Notes: generated by a model from the sequence alone, not told the origin. A DNA stretch of 64,000 nucleotides from JALZKA01 sp963786495 (GCA_963786495.1 CAWAZL010000002.1:806001-870000), one strand, 5' to 3'; positions 41,898 through 51,448 are shown, counted from the first letter of the stretch. Made by a program: numbers and translations.

Positions 41898-42293
41898 ATG
41901 AACGCGTGTGCGTCCGTTGTCGACCTTGAGCTTCCGCCCGAGCCGGGCAGCGTCGCAGAGGCCCGGTACGCGGTGCGAGAACTGGCTCGAGCCGTCGGAT
42001 CGCCGGTCGAAGAGGTCGCTCTCGCCGTGAGCGAGGCCGTGTCGAACGCCGTCCTTCACGCGTTCCGCTACGGCAAGGAGGGCTCGGTCCGGATCCACGC
42101 GCGGCACCATGGTGGCGAGTTGATCGTGACCGTGGCCGATAATGGGGTCGGCATGATTCCCGACCTCGACAGCCCGGGCCTAGGCGTCGGGACATCACTG
42201 ATTTCCAGGCTCTCGGAACAGGCGACGTTCGAGTCGTCTGATGAGGGCACGACCGTGACGATGAGATTCAAAGCGAACGAGGGGAGCTCATGA
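41898..42293 (+). CDS. Anti-sigma factor, RsbW/SpoIIAB-like ATP-binding protein
   Basis: A 131-residue GHKL ATPase/kinase. N box SEAVSNAVLHAF, G1 VADNGVGM, G2 GLGVGTSLI and a final strand TTVTMRF are all present. It would bind an alternative sigma factor or phosphorylate the STAS antagonist encoded next. ATG 41898 gives the standard N-terminus; the frame extends upstream without a site. The stop overlaps the next ATG (ATGA). Confidence 0.87.
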   Translation: MNACASVVDLELPPEPGSVAEARYAVRELARAVGSPVEEVALAVSEAVSNAVLHAFRYGKEGSVRIHARHHGGELIVTVADNGVGMIPDLDSPGLGVGTSLISRLSEQATFESSDEGTTVTMRFKANEGSS

Positions 42294-42670
42294 CGATTCC
42301 AGGGCAGTTGGACCTCGCAGTCGAGATGGTCGACGCGGCCGGGCGCGAGATCGCGCTGGTCAAAGCGGTGGGCGAGATCGACCTCTCGAACTTCGAAGAG
42401 TTGGGCACCGCCCTCTCTTCACCCCCATGCTCAGAAAGCGCCGGCATCCTGCTCGATCTCAAAGGCGTCGAGTTCGTCGACTCGAGCGCCCTGCGGGTGA
42501 TGCTCACCGGCGCGCAGTCCTTCGGCGAGCGCTTTGCGACGGTGGTGACCGGCGGCTCCGCGGTCGACACCCTCTTTGAGATGGTCGACGTTCGCGAGCG
42601 CCTCAATGTGTGCGCAACCGAGGAAGAGGCGCTCGAGCGGATCCGAGCGGGAGCGGATGCCTCCGAGTAA
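42290..42670 (+). CDS. STAS-domain anti-anti-sigma factor, RsbV-like
   Basis: A 126-residue STAS domain. The conserved serine that the partner kinase phosphorylates is in EFVDSSALRVM (Ser65 or Ser66). It is coupled by ATGA to the kinase gene, so the two form a switch pair, and overlaps the phosphatase gene by 14 bases. Confidence 0.9.
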   Translation: MTIPGQLDLAVEMVDAAGREIALVKAVGEIDLSNFEELGTALSSPPCSESAGILLDLKGVEFVDSSALRVMLTGAQSFGERFATVVTGGSAVDTLFEMVDVRERLNVCATEEEALERIRAGADASE

Positions 42671-44804
42671 GCCGGCGGGGCTACTCGGCCCCGTAACCGC
42701 GGGTGAGCACTTCGCGGCGATCGTCGAGTCCAGCGACGACGCAATCCTGAGCAAGGACCCCAGCGGGATGATCACGAGCTGGAACCCAGCCGCCGAGCGG
42801 ATGTACGGATACTCGGCGGAAGAAGCCGTCGGTTCTCATATCTCGATCCTCATCCCCCAGCACAAAGCAGGAGAGGAGCGCCAGATCCTGGACCGCATCC
42901 TGCGAGGCGAGCAGGTCGACCACTACGAGACGGACCGCGTTCGCAAAGACGGACGAGGAATCAGGGTCTCGCTGAGCGTCTCACCAATCAGGGGAGTGGA
43001 CGGCAAGGTCGAGGCCGCCTCGGTCATCGCTCGTGACATCACCCGCCAGCACCGCACGCTCGAGCTCGCCTCCCGCCTTCAGGAGATCACGACAGCACTC
43101 GCTCAAGAATCGACATGGGAGCGGGTGATCAAGGTTCTGGTGAGCCAGATGGTCGGCGCGCTTGGGGCCCAGGCAGGCGCGGTCGGCTTCGTGGACGGCG
43201 ACGACGTCGTTGTCTCCGACACCACCGGCTATTCGAGCGAGGGCCTCAAGAGCTGGGCCCGCTTCCCCGTCGCGGCCGAGCTGCCTATGTCCGCGGCGAT
43301 CCGCGAGGGCTACCCGCTCTGGATGACCACGGCCGACGACCTGACCACCCGCTTTCCCGCGCTCGGGCAGGCCGAGGTCCGTTTCGAGGCGCTGGCGATC
43401 CTGCCCTTGGCGGTTGGAGAGGGCGCATTCGGGTGCGTCTCGCTCTCCTTCGTCGAGAGCCGAGATTTCGATCCCGAGGAGCGCGCGTTCCTGCTCGCCG
43501 CAAGCCAGCAGGCCGCGTACGCGCTCAACCGCGCGCAGATGTACGAGGCCGAGCGCGTCGCCGCAGACCGTCAGCGCTTTCTGGCTGAGGCCGGCGAGCT
43601 CCTGGCCGGTTCGCTCGATCCCGAAACGGCGCTCGACCAACTCGCAGCGCTCTCGGTGCGCAACATCGCCGACTGGTGCGGGATCGAGATGGTGGACGAG
43701 CGCGGCGAACTCCACAGCGTGGTCGTGGCACACGCCGATGAGGCGAAGGTCGAGCTTGCGCGCCAGCTCCGCGAACGCTACCCCGTCGACCCGAGCTCAG
43801 AGACCGGCGTCCCGAATGTGATCCGCACGGGCAAGACCGAGCTCTACCCCGAGGTGCCAGACGAGATGCTGGCCGAGTCTGCGCAGAACGAAGAGCATCT
43901 GCGGCACCTGCGCGAGCTCGGCATCCGCTCGGCCATGATCGTCCCGCTGCGCGCCCGCGGCCGCGTCTTTGGCGCGATCACGTTCGTCGCGTCTTCGCTG
44001 GACCGCCGCTACGACACCGCGGACGTCGAGCTCGCGGAAGACCTGGCGCGCCGGGCCGCATTGGCCGTCGACAACGCGATGCTGTTCCACCGCGAGCACG
44101 AGGCGGCCGTGATCCTCCAGCGCTCGCTACTGCCCGACTCCGTGCCGACCCAGCACGAGGGCATCGAGTTCGATGTGCGCTACCGCCCGGCCGGGCCGGG
44201 CATCGCGGTCGGCGGAGATTGGTACGACATCGTGCTGCTCGACGACGGATCGGTGGCGTTGACCATCGGCGACGTGGCTGGACGCGGGCTCAGCGCCGCC
44301 TCGGTTATGGGGCGGATTCGGCCGGCGCTGCGCGCCTACGTCCTGGACGGGCACGGCCCGGCCGAGGCGCTCGAGCGACTCGACCGCCTGATGAAGGAAT
44401 CGCCTACACCTCACATGGTGACCCTGTTCCACTGCCACTACAACCAGGCGAGCGGGTCTGCGACGTATGTGCGAGCGGGCCATCCCCCCGCGCTTCTCCG
44501 CCGCGCCGATGGCGAGGTCGCGGAGTTGGGCGGCCCCGGCACACCCCCACTCGGCGTCCTCGAGGACGTGGAGTACCGGGAGCATCGGGTGGAGATTCCT
44601 CCTGGAAGCCTCCTTCTCATGTACACGGACGGACTGATCGAGCGCCGCAACACCAGCCTGCGTCACGAGCTCGACCGCCTGACGGGCCTGATGGCCGAGG
44701 CCCCCGCGCGGGCGGCGGAATGCCTTGACTGGCTCGAGGAGAACCTTGGCGCCGACGCGGTTCCTGACGACATCGCGATGGTGGCGATGTCGACGCCGGG
44801 CTAG
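42657..44804 (+). CDS. PAS-GAF-GAF-SpoIIE phosphatase (RsbP/RsbU-like)
   Basis: A 715-residue sensor phosphatase that would dephosphorylate the STAS protein. Domains in order: PAS (about 19-125, IVESSDDAILSKDPSGMI), two GAF domains (about 140-290 and 300-475) and a C-terminal PP2C-type SpoIIE domain starting at HEAAVILQRSLLPDSVP, with GGDWYDIVLLDDG, IGDVAGRG and FLLMYTDGLIE-like metal motifs. ATG 42657 overlaps the STAS end. The inputs are unknown; PAS and GAF domains suggest redox, light or small-ligand sensing. No sigma factor gene is adjacent. Confidence 0.92.
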   Translation: MPPSKPAGLLGPVTAGEHFAAIVESSDDAILSKDPSGMITSWNPAAERMYGYSAEEAVGSHISILIPQHKAGEERQILDRILRGEQVDHYETDRVRKDGRGIRVSLSVSPIRGVDGKVEAASVIARDITRQHRTLELASRLQEITTALAQESTWERVIKVLVSQMVGALGAQAGAVGFVDGDDVVVSDTTGYSSEGLKSWARFPVAAELPMSAAIREGYPLWMTTADDLTTRFPALGQAEVRFEALAILPLAVGEGAFGCVSLSFVESRDFDPEERAFLLAASQQAAYALNRAQMYEAERVAADRQRFLAEAGELLAGSLDPETALDQLAALSVRNIADWCGIEMVDERGELHSVVVAHADEAKVELARQLRERYPVDPSSETGVPNVIRTGKTELYPEVPDEMLAESAQNEEHLRHLRELGIRSAMIVPLRARGRVFGAITFVASSLDRRYDTADVELAEDLARRAALAVDNAMLFHREHEAAVILQRSLLPDSVPTQHEGIEFDVRYRPAGPGIAVGGDWYDIVLLDDGSVALTIGDVAGRGLSAASVMGRIRPALRAYVLDGHGPAEALERLDRLMKESPTPHMVTLFHCHYNQASGSATYVRAGHPPALLRRADGEVAELGGPGTPPLGVLEDVEYREHRVEIPPGSLLLMYTDGLIERRNTSLRHELDRLTGLMAEAPARAAECLDWLEENLGADAVPDDIAMVAMSTPG

Positions 44805-44814
44805 CCTCGCGGGC

Positions 44815-46549
44815 ATGACAACCGCCACGCTTACTCCGCGCCTTTTCAATCCCGCCACGTTTCAGGGTGCCGAGTTCGATCCGGCGACCCGGCGCCTCTT
44901 TCGCGCGACGATCGACTGGTTCGAGGCCAAGGGTCAGGCTCAGATCGCCGAGGAGGTCCGAAAGGACGAGTGGTACGGAGACTTCATCGATTTCCTGGCC
45001 AGCCAGCGCGCCTTCGCGATCCTGCTCACGCCCGAGCGCGACGCCGCGGGCGACCCGGACAAGCGCTGGGACACTTCGCGGAACGCGGTCTTCAACGAGA
45101 TCCTCGGCTTCTACGGGCTCCCATATTGGTACGCGTGGCAGGTGACGATCCTGGGGCTCGGCCCGATCTGGCAGTCGGATAACGAGGCCGCAAGGCAGCG
45201 GGCAGCCGAGCTGCTCGAGGAAGGTGCGATCTTCGCGTTCGGCCTCTCCGAGCAGGACCACGGCGCCGACATCTACTCGACCGACATGGTCCTCGACGCC
45301 CGACGACGTGGGCGGCTTCTCCGCGAGCGGAGGCAAGTACTACATCGGCAACGGGAACCTGGCAGGGATGGTTTCGGTCTTCGGCAGACGGGCGGACATG
45401 GAAGGGCCGGAGGCGTACGTGTTCTTCGCCGCGGACTCGGCACACAACGCGTACAAGCTGCGAAAGAACGTCGTCTACGGCCAGATGTACGTGAGCGCGT
45501 TTGACCTGGAGGAGTACCCGGTCCGCCCCGAGGACGTCCTGCATACCGGCCCGGCCGCCTTCGAGGCGGCGCTCAACACGATCAACGTGGGCAAGTTCAA
45601 CCTGGGGTTCTGCGCAATCGGGATGGCCGAGCACTGCTTTTACGAAACGATCGGTCAGGCCGAAGGCCGGGTCCTCTTCGGCAAGCACGTGACCGAGTTC
45701 GGGCAGGTCCGGCGCATCCTCTCGGAGGCGTACGCCCGCCTGTTGGCAACCAAGCTGTACGGCGCGCGCGCCGTCGACTATGTGCGCTCCGCGTCGCGAG
45801 AGGACCGGCGCTACCTCCTGTTCACGCCGATCAACAAGATGCAGGTGACGATGGAGGGCGAACGGATCGTGAGCCTCCTGGGCGAGGTCATCTCCGCCAA
45901 GGGCTTCGAGCGCGACTCCTACTTCGAGAGCGCGAAGAACATCATCGGCGGACTTCCCAAGCTGGAGGGGACCGTGCACGTGAACCTGGCTCTAGCGCTC
46001 AAGTTCCTGCCGGGCTACCTGTTCGGCAACACGGAGTTCGAGCCGGTCCCGGTCCGGCGCGACCCTGACGACGACGCGTTCCTCTTCGCCCAGGGCCCCA
46101 CGCGCGGCCTCAGCGGAATCACCTTTGCCAACTGGCGCCCCCCGTTTGACGCCTTTAACGAGGTGCCCAATGTCGCCGTCTTTCGCGAGCAGGCCGAACG
46201 GCTGGTCGCGATGGTCTCGGACGCCCCGCTGACGCCCGAGCAGATGACCGGGGACCTGGACTTCCAGCAGGCGCTGGCCCAGGTCTTCACCCTCATCCCC
46301 TACGGACAGCTGATCCTCGAGGAGGCTCAACTCACGGAAACGCCTGCGGACGTTGTCGACCTGGTGTTCGAGTGGCTGGTGCGGGACTTCTCGAGGCTCG
46401 CGCTCGACCTCCACGGCAAGTCGTCTTCGACTCCCGAGCAGCAGCAGTGGGTAGTCGACTCGATCCGAAAGCCCGTGATCGACCCGGAGCGCGAGGATCG
46501 GATCTACGCCGAGGTTCGCGCACTCGCGGGTGCATACGAGCCCGGCTGA
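44815..46549 (+). pseudogene. Acyl-CoA dehydrogenase/oxidase family protein, one-base frameshift
   Basis: A flavoprotein of about 577 residues if one base is removed. The N-terminal part (from ATG 44815) reaches the active-site strand IFAFGLSEQDHGADIYSTDMVLDA, then frame changes at a GCCC run (about 45298-45301); deleting one C continues as DADDVGGFSASGGKYYIGN and runs cleanly to the stop at 46549. All later segments (NTINVGKFNLGFCAIG, RIVSLLGEVISAKGFERDS) are intact. It may be a sequencing error in a working gene. The substrate is unknown; length fits long or branched acyl-CoA oxidases. Confidence 0.82.
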
Positions 46550-46567
46550 GCGGACTAGCCTCACGGC

Positions 46568-47662
46568 ATCGCCCCGTTCAAGGACAACGTCTCGCGCGAA
46601 TCCGCGCGGGCGCTCGCGGCCGTTCTGGCGCCCTCGGTGCCGGGCTTTGACCCCGCAAAGTTCGAGCGTCAAGCGTCGAGCGGTCTCGGCCCGTTGGCGC
46701 TCAAGGCCCGGATCGAGCACGTTGCGAAAGCGCTGGACAACTCCCTTGCCGGCTCCGTCGAAGCGGACGTGCCCAACGTCGCGAGCGCTGTGGGCCAGAG
46801 TGCGCTGGGAATGTGGACGGCTTGGCCGGCCGTCGAATGGGTTGCGCTGGCCGGCCTCGACCACCCCCAGATCGCCCTCAACGCGCTGGGCGAGATGACT
46901 CGGGCTGCCTCGGCGGAGTTCGCGATCAGGGCATTCATCGAGCGCCATCCCGAGCGCACCTGGGAGCAGCTTCGCGAGTGGACCCGCTCCGAAGATGAAC
47001 ACAAGCGCCGGCTCGCCTCGGAAGGCACCCGCCCGCGGCTTCCCTGGGGCAAGCATGTTCAGTCGCTGAAATCAGCGCCCGAACAGGGATTGGAGCTGCT
47101 CGACCTCCTGAGAGAGGACGAGAGCGAGTACGTCCGCCGCTCCGTCGCGAACCACCTGAACGACGTCTGCCGCGACCATCCAGACCTCGGCGTCGCAACT
47201 GCGGCGCGCTGGACCGACGAGGGTGGCTCACACGTCGGCGGGGTCGTGCGCCACGGCCTCCGAGGGCTGGTGAAGCAAGGCGACGCGCGCGCCTTGGCCT
47301 TGGTCGGGGCCGACGTCAATGCGGACATCAAGGCCGAGCTCGATCTCGATGCCGACTCGGTCGCAATCGGCGGATCGCTTGCCTTCACCGTCACCCTGCA
47401 GCTGGCCGGGGACACCCCGGCCACGGCGGTTGTCGACTACGCCGTCACCTATGCGCGACCGTCGGGACGCTCATCGCGGAAAGTTTTCAAGCTCACTCAA
47501 GTCGGTCTGACCCCTGGACTCAGCACCGAGCTTCGGCGAAAGCTCAAGCTCGCGGATGTCTCGATTCGCACCCACTATCCGGGCGAGCATTCGATCGAAC
47601 TGCTTGCGAACGGCGTCGTCGCGAGTCGCGCCACGTTCGAGTTGCTGCCGGCCGGGGGCTGA
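46568..47662 (+). CDS. AlkC-type DNA alkylation repair protein
   Basis: A HEAT-repeat DNA glycosylase for alkylated bases such as 3-methyladenine. Family blocks are APFKDNVSRESARALA at the N-terminus, AEFAIRAFIERHPERTW, RLASEGTRPRLPWG, SEYVRRSVANHLNDVCRDHPDL and VRHGLRGLVKQGD; a C-terminal beta domain follows. The conserved N-terminus starts right after an ATC at 46568, where ATG is expected, and the nearest normal start is GTG 46637, 23 residues later. Either the first base pair set is mis-called or the gene uses a rare start. Confidence 0.82.
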   Translation: MAPFKDNVSRESARALAAVLAPSVPGFDPAKFERQASSGLGPLALKARIEHVAKALDNSLAGSVEADVPNVASAVGQSALGMWTAWPAVEWVALAGLDHPQIALNALGEMTRAASAEFAIRAFIERHPERTWEQLREWTRSEDEHKRRLASEGTRPRLPWGKHVQSLKSAPEQGLELLDLLREDESEYVRRSVANHLNDVCRDHPDLGVATAARWTDEGGSHVGGVVRHGLRGLVKQGDARALALVGADVNADIKAELDLDADSVAIGGSLAFTVTLQLAGDTPATAVVDYAVTYARPSGRSSRKVFKLTQVGLTPGLSTELRRKLKLADVSIRTHYPGEHSIELLANGVVASRATFELLPAGG

Positions 47663-47679
47663 GCCGACCAGCGACTGAG

Positions 47680-48327
47680 TCAGGCACCCAGGCTCTGGGG
47701 CTTGATGGTGTGCTCCTCGCCACCAATCTCGAGCTCGATCTCGACGATCCCGGGCGAGCGTTCGTCGCGTGTGAAGCTGCAGCCGGGGATCTTGCCGCCG
47801 GCGGCGCCTTCCCAGCGGTCCGCCAATGCGGTCGGGTCCGCAGCGGCGACCGTCAGGCCGGTCAGTTCACCTGGGACGGAACGCTCGCTCCAGCCCTCGC
47901 CGCCCCATCGCCACGATTCGGGCGGTCGCGGTTCTGAAAGCGCGACGATCGCACGCATGTCCCCGGGATGGAGGTGCACCTCGGCGATGTCGTCGAGCTC
48001 GACTTCGAACACCTCGCGCGCGCCGGCCTCGCGAGCGCGAGCTCTGGCCCCAGCGAGATCATCGACTTGGACCATCGCCATGAACCCGCAGACCGCTTCG
48101 CCGGAGCGCTCGAGCCGGCGCGTTGCGGTCTGGGCTCCCGGTTCTGAGCCGACCGGCGAGACGACCTCCAGGAAGGTGTCCCCGATCGCGAACACCGCGT
48201 TCGTCAGGCCGAAGTACCCAACGGCAGGGTCGTGATACGGCTCACCCAGGCCATACTCCTCGCGGAGCTTCCCGACGGTCGCCTCGAGGTCCCGCGCGGC
48301 GAGCACCGCTTGTCGAAGTCGTGGCAT
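47680..48327 (-). CDS. VOC (glyoxalase/dioxygenase) family protein
   Basis: A 215-residue protein with two VOC half-modules. The first starts LRQAVLAARDLEATVGKL and has a metal-like GDTFLEVVSP; the second has PGDMRAIVALS and GELTGLTVAAADP. The family includes glyoxalases, dioxygenases and binding proteins and the metal ligands are not fully clear, so no reaction is assigned. It is divergent from the second Baeyer-Villiger gene with a 46-base gap. Confidence 0.75.
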   Translation of the reverse strand: MPRLRQAVLAARDLEATVGKLREEYGLGEPYHDPAVGYFGLTNAVFAIGDTFLEVVSPVGSEPGAQTATRRLERSGEAVCGFMAMVQVDDLAGARARAREAGAREVFEVELDDIAEVHLHPGDMRAIVALSEPRPPESWRWGGEGWSERSVPGELTGLTVAAADPTALADRWEGAAGGKIPGCSFTRDERSPGIVEIELEIGGEEHTIKPQSLGA

Positions 48328-48373
48328 GGGCGACCGACGCTAGAGGATCGCCAGCCGGATAGCGTTCCGCTCA

Positions 48374-49849
48374 ATGGCCGCCCAACAGCGCAGTCCGCGG
48401 GTTGTGATCGTGGGCGCAGGCATGTCCGGCATCGCGATGGGCGTCGCCTTGAAGAGGGCGGGCTTCGTCGACTTCGTGATGCTGGAGAAGGGCTCCGACG
48501 TCGGTGGCACGTGGTACTGGAACCACTACCCGGGGCTGTCGTGCGACGTGCCCTCGCAGCTCTACCAGTACTCATTCCATTTGAAGCCGGACTGGCGGCG
48601 GGTCTTCGCCACCCAGGACGAGATCCTCGACTACCACCGCGAGGTCCTCGATGAGTTCGGCCTGCGCCCGCACCTGCGGCTCGATACGGAGGTGACGGAG
48701 GCAATCTGGAACGGCAGCGAATGGGAGGTCGAGGCCAACGGCGAAACCGAGCGCGCCGACTTCGTCGTCATGGCCACCGGGGTCCTCCACCATCCGAACG
48801 TGCCGGAGATTCCGGGGCTGGCGGACTTCGGCGGAACGACCCTGCACAGTGCCCGCTGGGACGACGACGCCGACTACGCGGGAAAGCGAGTCGCGGTGAT
48901 CGGCACCGGCTCGACCGGCGTCCAGCTCGTCTCGGCGATGCAGCGCAAGGCCGAGCAGGTCACGCTCTTTACCCGCAGCCCCCAGTGGGTGCTGTGGGGA
49001 CCGACCGAGATGCGCCAGCCTGCGCTCCTCTCCGAGCTGTTGCGTCGTCTTCCGGTACTCAACCGCGCCATCTTCAAGGGCTACCTTCAGGCCTCCTGGC
49101 TCTTCACCGACATCGTGACCCGTCCCTCTTGGCGCCGCCGCCTCCTTCAGGCCTCGGCTAGGCGGCGCTTGAACTCAATCCGCGACGAGGAGCTGAGAGA
49201 GCGGATCACACCCCACTACGAGCCGTTGTGCAAGCGCCAGGTGGTCTCGGGCAGCTTCCTCCGGGCGATCCAGAAGCCCAACGTCGAGGTCGTCACTGAG
49301 GGGATCGACCACGTCAGCGCGAATGGGATCGTGACCGCCGATGCGGAGGGCCGCGACTTCGACCTGATCGCCCTGGCGACGGGCTTCAAAGCCCACAACT
49401 ACATGCGTCCGATGAACCTGGTCGGGCGGGACGGCATCACGATCGACGAAGCCTGGAAGGCCGGGCCTCGCGCGTACCGGATGACCGCCATCTCTGGCTT
49501 TCCCAACCTCTTCTCGATCCTTGGCCCCAACTCGCCGGTTGGGTCACTCCCCCTGCACCACGCCGCCGAGCTCTCCTCCGCCTACATCGTGCGCTGGCTC
49601 GAGCGGTTCGCCAACGGCGAGATCGACTCGGTCGAAGTGACCGAAAAAGCGACGGCTGAGTTCAACGCGCAGGTGGCGGAGGCACTAGGCCCGACGGTTT
49701 GGAACACGGGATGCAACTCCTGGTACCAGCGCGAGGACGGCTCGATCGACCTCTTTCCTTTCAACCGGGCGACGATGAATCGCATGTTGGGCGAGCCCGA
49801 GGACGCGCATTTTCACCTCGTCCGGGACAGACAGCCGGTCGGCGCGTAG
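48374..49849 (+). CDS. Baeyer-Villiger type flavin monooxygenase
   Basis: A 491-residue enzyme, FAD motif GAGMSG (14-19), fingerprint FGGTTLHSARW (152-162) and NADPH motif GTGSTG (177-182). It shares the family and order of the enzyme at 9939-11459 but is clearly a different paralogue. It starts at ATG 48374. No TetR dyad is seen in its short upstream gap. The substrate is unknown; hydrophobic ketones or steroids are typical. Confidence 0.9.
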   Translation: MAAQQRSPRVVIVGAGMSGIAMGVALKRAGFVDFVMLEKGSDVGGTWYWNHYPGLSCDVPSQLYQYSFHLKPDWRRVFATQDEILDYHREVLDEFGLRPHLRLDTEVTEAIWNGSEWEVEANGETERADFVVMATGVLHHPNVPEIPGLADFGGTTLHSARWDDDADYAGKRVAVIGTGSTGVQLVSAMQRKAEQVTLFTRSPQWVLWGPTEMRQPALLSELLRRLPVLNRAIFKGYLQASWLFTDIVTRPSWRRRLLQASARRRLNSIRDEELRERITPHYEPLCKRQVVSGSFLRAIQKPNVEVVTEGIDHVSANGIVTADAEGRDFDLIALATGFKAHNYMRPMNLVGRDGITIDEAWKAGPRAYRMTAISGFPNLFSILGPNSPVGSLPLHHAAELSSAYIVRWLERFANGEIDSVEVTEKATAEFNAQVAEALGPTVWNTGCNSWYQREDGSIDLFPFNRATMNRMLGEPEDAHFHLVRDRQPVGA

Positions 49850-49852
49850 GCG

Positions 49853-50290
49853 CTAGTCCGCCCCGAGCTCCCGTTCGAGGTTGTCGAAGCACCCGTTCCA
49901 GCCTCCCCGGTGGGAACGAACGATCTCCTCGCTCCAGAGGCCGCTGTGGGTGAAGCGCACGGTCGTGGCACCGTCGGCCTCTTCGAACTCAATCTCGATC
50001 AGCGTCTCGTGCGGCTCGTCGTCCCATACCCATGTGAACGCGAGTCGCGACGGGCGCTCGATCAGCGTGTACTCGCCACCTCCGCCATGGAAGAGATCTT
50101 CGTCCGTGTTGTGCATCACAACACGAACCGCGCCGCCGACGCGTAGGTCCACCTGGGCTTCTGCGGTCGTCCAATTGCGCTCAACGTGCCACCAGCGCCG
50201 CATCACCTCCTCGGTCGTGAACGCGTCGAAGACCCGATCGGCCGGCGCATCGAAGGTGCGCTCGATCTTCAGGTTCGTCTTCAGGGTCAT
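49853..50290 (-). CDS. SRPBCC (AHSA1-type) domain protein
   Basis: A 145-residue START-like fold: IERTFDAPADRVFDAFT, EVMRRWW, GGEYTLIERPSRLAFTW and a closing helix GGWNGCFDNLEREL are diagnostic of the AHSA1/SRPBCC group. Usually binds a hydrophobic ligand. ATG overlaps the stop of the small upstream ORF (ATGA). It is the last gene of an ArsR-led operon, a very common pairing for SRPBCC proteins. Confidence 0.85.
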   Translation of the reverse strand: MTLKTNLKIERTFDAPADRVFDAFTTEEVMRRWWHVERNWTTAEAQVDLRVGGAVRVVMHNTDEDLFHGGGGEYTLIERPSRLAFTWVWDDEPHETLIEIEFEEADGATTVRFTHSGLWSEEIVRSHRGGWNGCFDNLERELGAD

Positions 50291-50418
50291 CGGTGGTCTT
50301 CCCGGAGGTGGCGTAGCCGCACGATTATCCAGGCCCGCGCCGCGATCAGACCAACGCCCGCTCCAGCCACGGAGGACGCGATCTCTTCCGCCGGGAAGCC
50401 TGCCACGTGCGCGATCAT
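50287..50418 (-). CDS. Small ORF coupled between DUF899 and SRPBCC genes
   Basis: A 43-residue frame (MIAHVAGFPAEEIASSVAG, then a hydrophobic AGVGLIAARAWIIV and basic RLRHLREDHR). The start overlaps the DUF899 stop and the stop overlaps the SRPBCC start, both as ATGA. Double coupling with no spare bases argues that it is translated. One short membrane-like helix is possible. Family unknown. Confidence 0.6.
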   Translation of the reverse strand: MIAHVAGFPAEEIASSVAGAGVGLIAARAWIIVRLRHLREDHR

Positions 50419-51080
50419 CCGTCGTACTCGTCGTGAAGCTTCCACCAGCCGTACGGCTCGGTTTGGGGATAGCCCTCGGGAGAGTCCTCCCACTTCTCCT
50501 GCCGGCCGAGCGCGGTCATGTCGAGATAGGCCCAGGCGCTGCCGAGCGCCTCGTCGCCCCGGCTATCTATGAAGTACGTGCGGTAGATGCCTGAATCGTC
50601 CCGATAGAACGCGTTCGTCCCGTGCCACTCGCGAACACCGAAGTCCTCATCGAAGTCGTCCGTGATCGTGTACCAGGGAATTTCCCAACCCATGCGAGCC
50701 TTCCAGCGCTCGATGTCGGGCTGCGGCGCGCGCGAAACGTTGACGAACGTGGTGTCACGCGCATTCAGATGTGCGAGGTTCGCGACCTGGTCCGACATGA
50801 ACGAGCATCCGATGCAGCCCCGCTCGGGCCATCCGCCTGCCCCCGGCTCGAAGAATGACCGGTAGACGATCAGCTGGCTGCGGCCTTCGAATAGGTCCTC
50901 CAGGCTCGCCGCGCCTCTCGGGCCCTCGAAGCGGTAATTCTTCTCCACGGCCATGCGAGGCATTCGCCGGCGTTCGGCCGCCAGCGCGTCGCGCGCCCGG
51001 GTCAGCTCCTTCTCTTTGACCAGCATCTTCTCCCGCTCCGAGTCCCATTCCTGCGGGGTCACGACAGGCGGCATGTTCAT
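50415..51080 (-). CDS. DUF899 family thioredoxin-like protein
   Basis: A 221-residue protein with the family blocks VVTPQEWDSEREKML, RRRMPRMAVEKNYRFEGPRG, LIVYRSFF, GCIGCSFMSDQV (a CxxC in a thioredoxin-like position) and DDFDEDFGVREWHGTNAFY. Probably a redox or thiol-related protein; the real substrate is unknown. ATG 51080 overlaps the ArsR stop (ATGA). Confidence 0.87.
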   Translation of the reverse strand: MNMPPVVTPQEWDSEREKMLVKEKELTRARDALAAERRRMPRMAVEKNYRFEGPRGAASLEDLFEGRSQLIVYRSFFEPGAGGWPERGCIGCSFMSDQVANLAHLNARDTTFVNVSRAPQPDIERWKARMGWEIPWYTITDDFDEDFGVREWHGTNAFYRDDSGIYRTYFIDSRGDEALGSAWAYLDMTALGRQEKWEDSPEGYPQTEPYGWWKLHDEYDG

Positions 51081-51391
51081 TTCGGCTCCTCTTGAGTCAG
51101 GTACTCATCGACGACATCGAATAGGCGGCCCCAAAGGGCGCGCTGGCGATCCATCCATTCAGCGGCTTCCCTCAGCGTCTCGAGATCCAGGGAGAGAACG
51201 TGGGTACGGCCCACGACCTCACGCCTGAGGACGCCGGTCTCCTCGAGCACCCGGAGGTGCTTCGAGATTGCCGGCTTGGAGACATCGAACCCCTGTGTGA
51301 CCTCGGCCACCGTCGCCGGGCCGGATCCGAGGTTCTCCACGATCCCACGGCGGATCGGGTGTGAGAGAGCTCGGTATGGATCGTTAACCAT
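51077..51391 (-). CDS. ArsR family regulator of the DUF899-SRPBCC operon
   Basis: A 104-residue winged helix with ALSHPIRRGIVENLG and the recognition helix FDVSKPAISKHLRVLEETGVL. It has no metal-binding Cys pair, so it is not an arsenic sensor; the C-terminal helix resembles regulators paired with SRPBCC proteins. ATG 51391 lies inside a perfect dyad TTAACCA-TT-TGGTTAA, so it probably represses its own operon by blocking transcription or translation start. Confidence 0.83.
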   Translation of the reverse strand: MVNDPYRALSHPIRRGIVENLGSGPATVAEVTQGFDVSKPAISKHLRVLEETGVLRREVVGRTHVLSLDLETLREAAEWMDRQRALWGRLFDVVDEYLTQEEPK

Positions 51392-51399
51392 TTGGTTAA
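51384..51399. promoter_or_regulatory. ArsR operator overlapping its own start codon
   Basis: TTAACCA-TT-TGGTTAA, a perfect seven-base inverted repeat. The start codon of the ArsR gene is in the middle of it. AT content is high for this genome. Its place and symmetry suggest autoregulation. Confidence 0.7.
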
Positions 51400-51448
51400 T
51401 GATAGCTGATCCGCCAGCACGAACGTCGCTTAGGCTCCGCGGCGGGGG

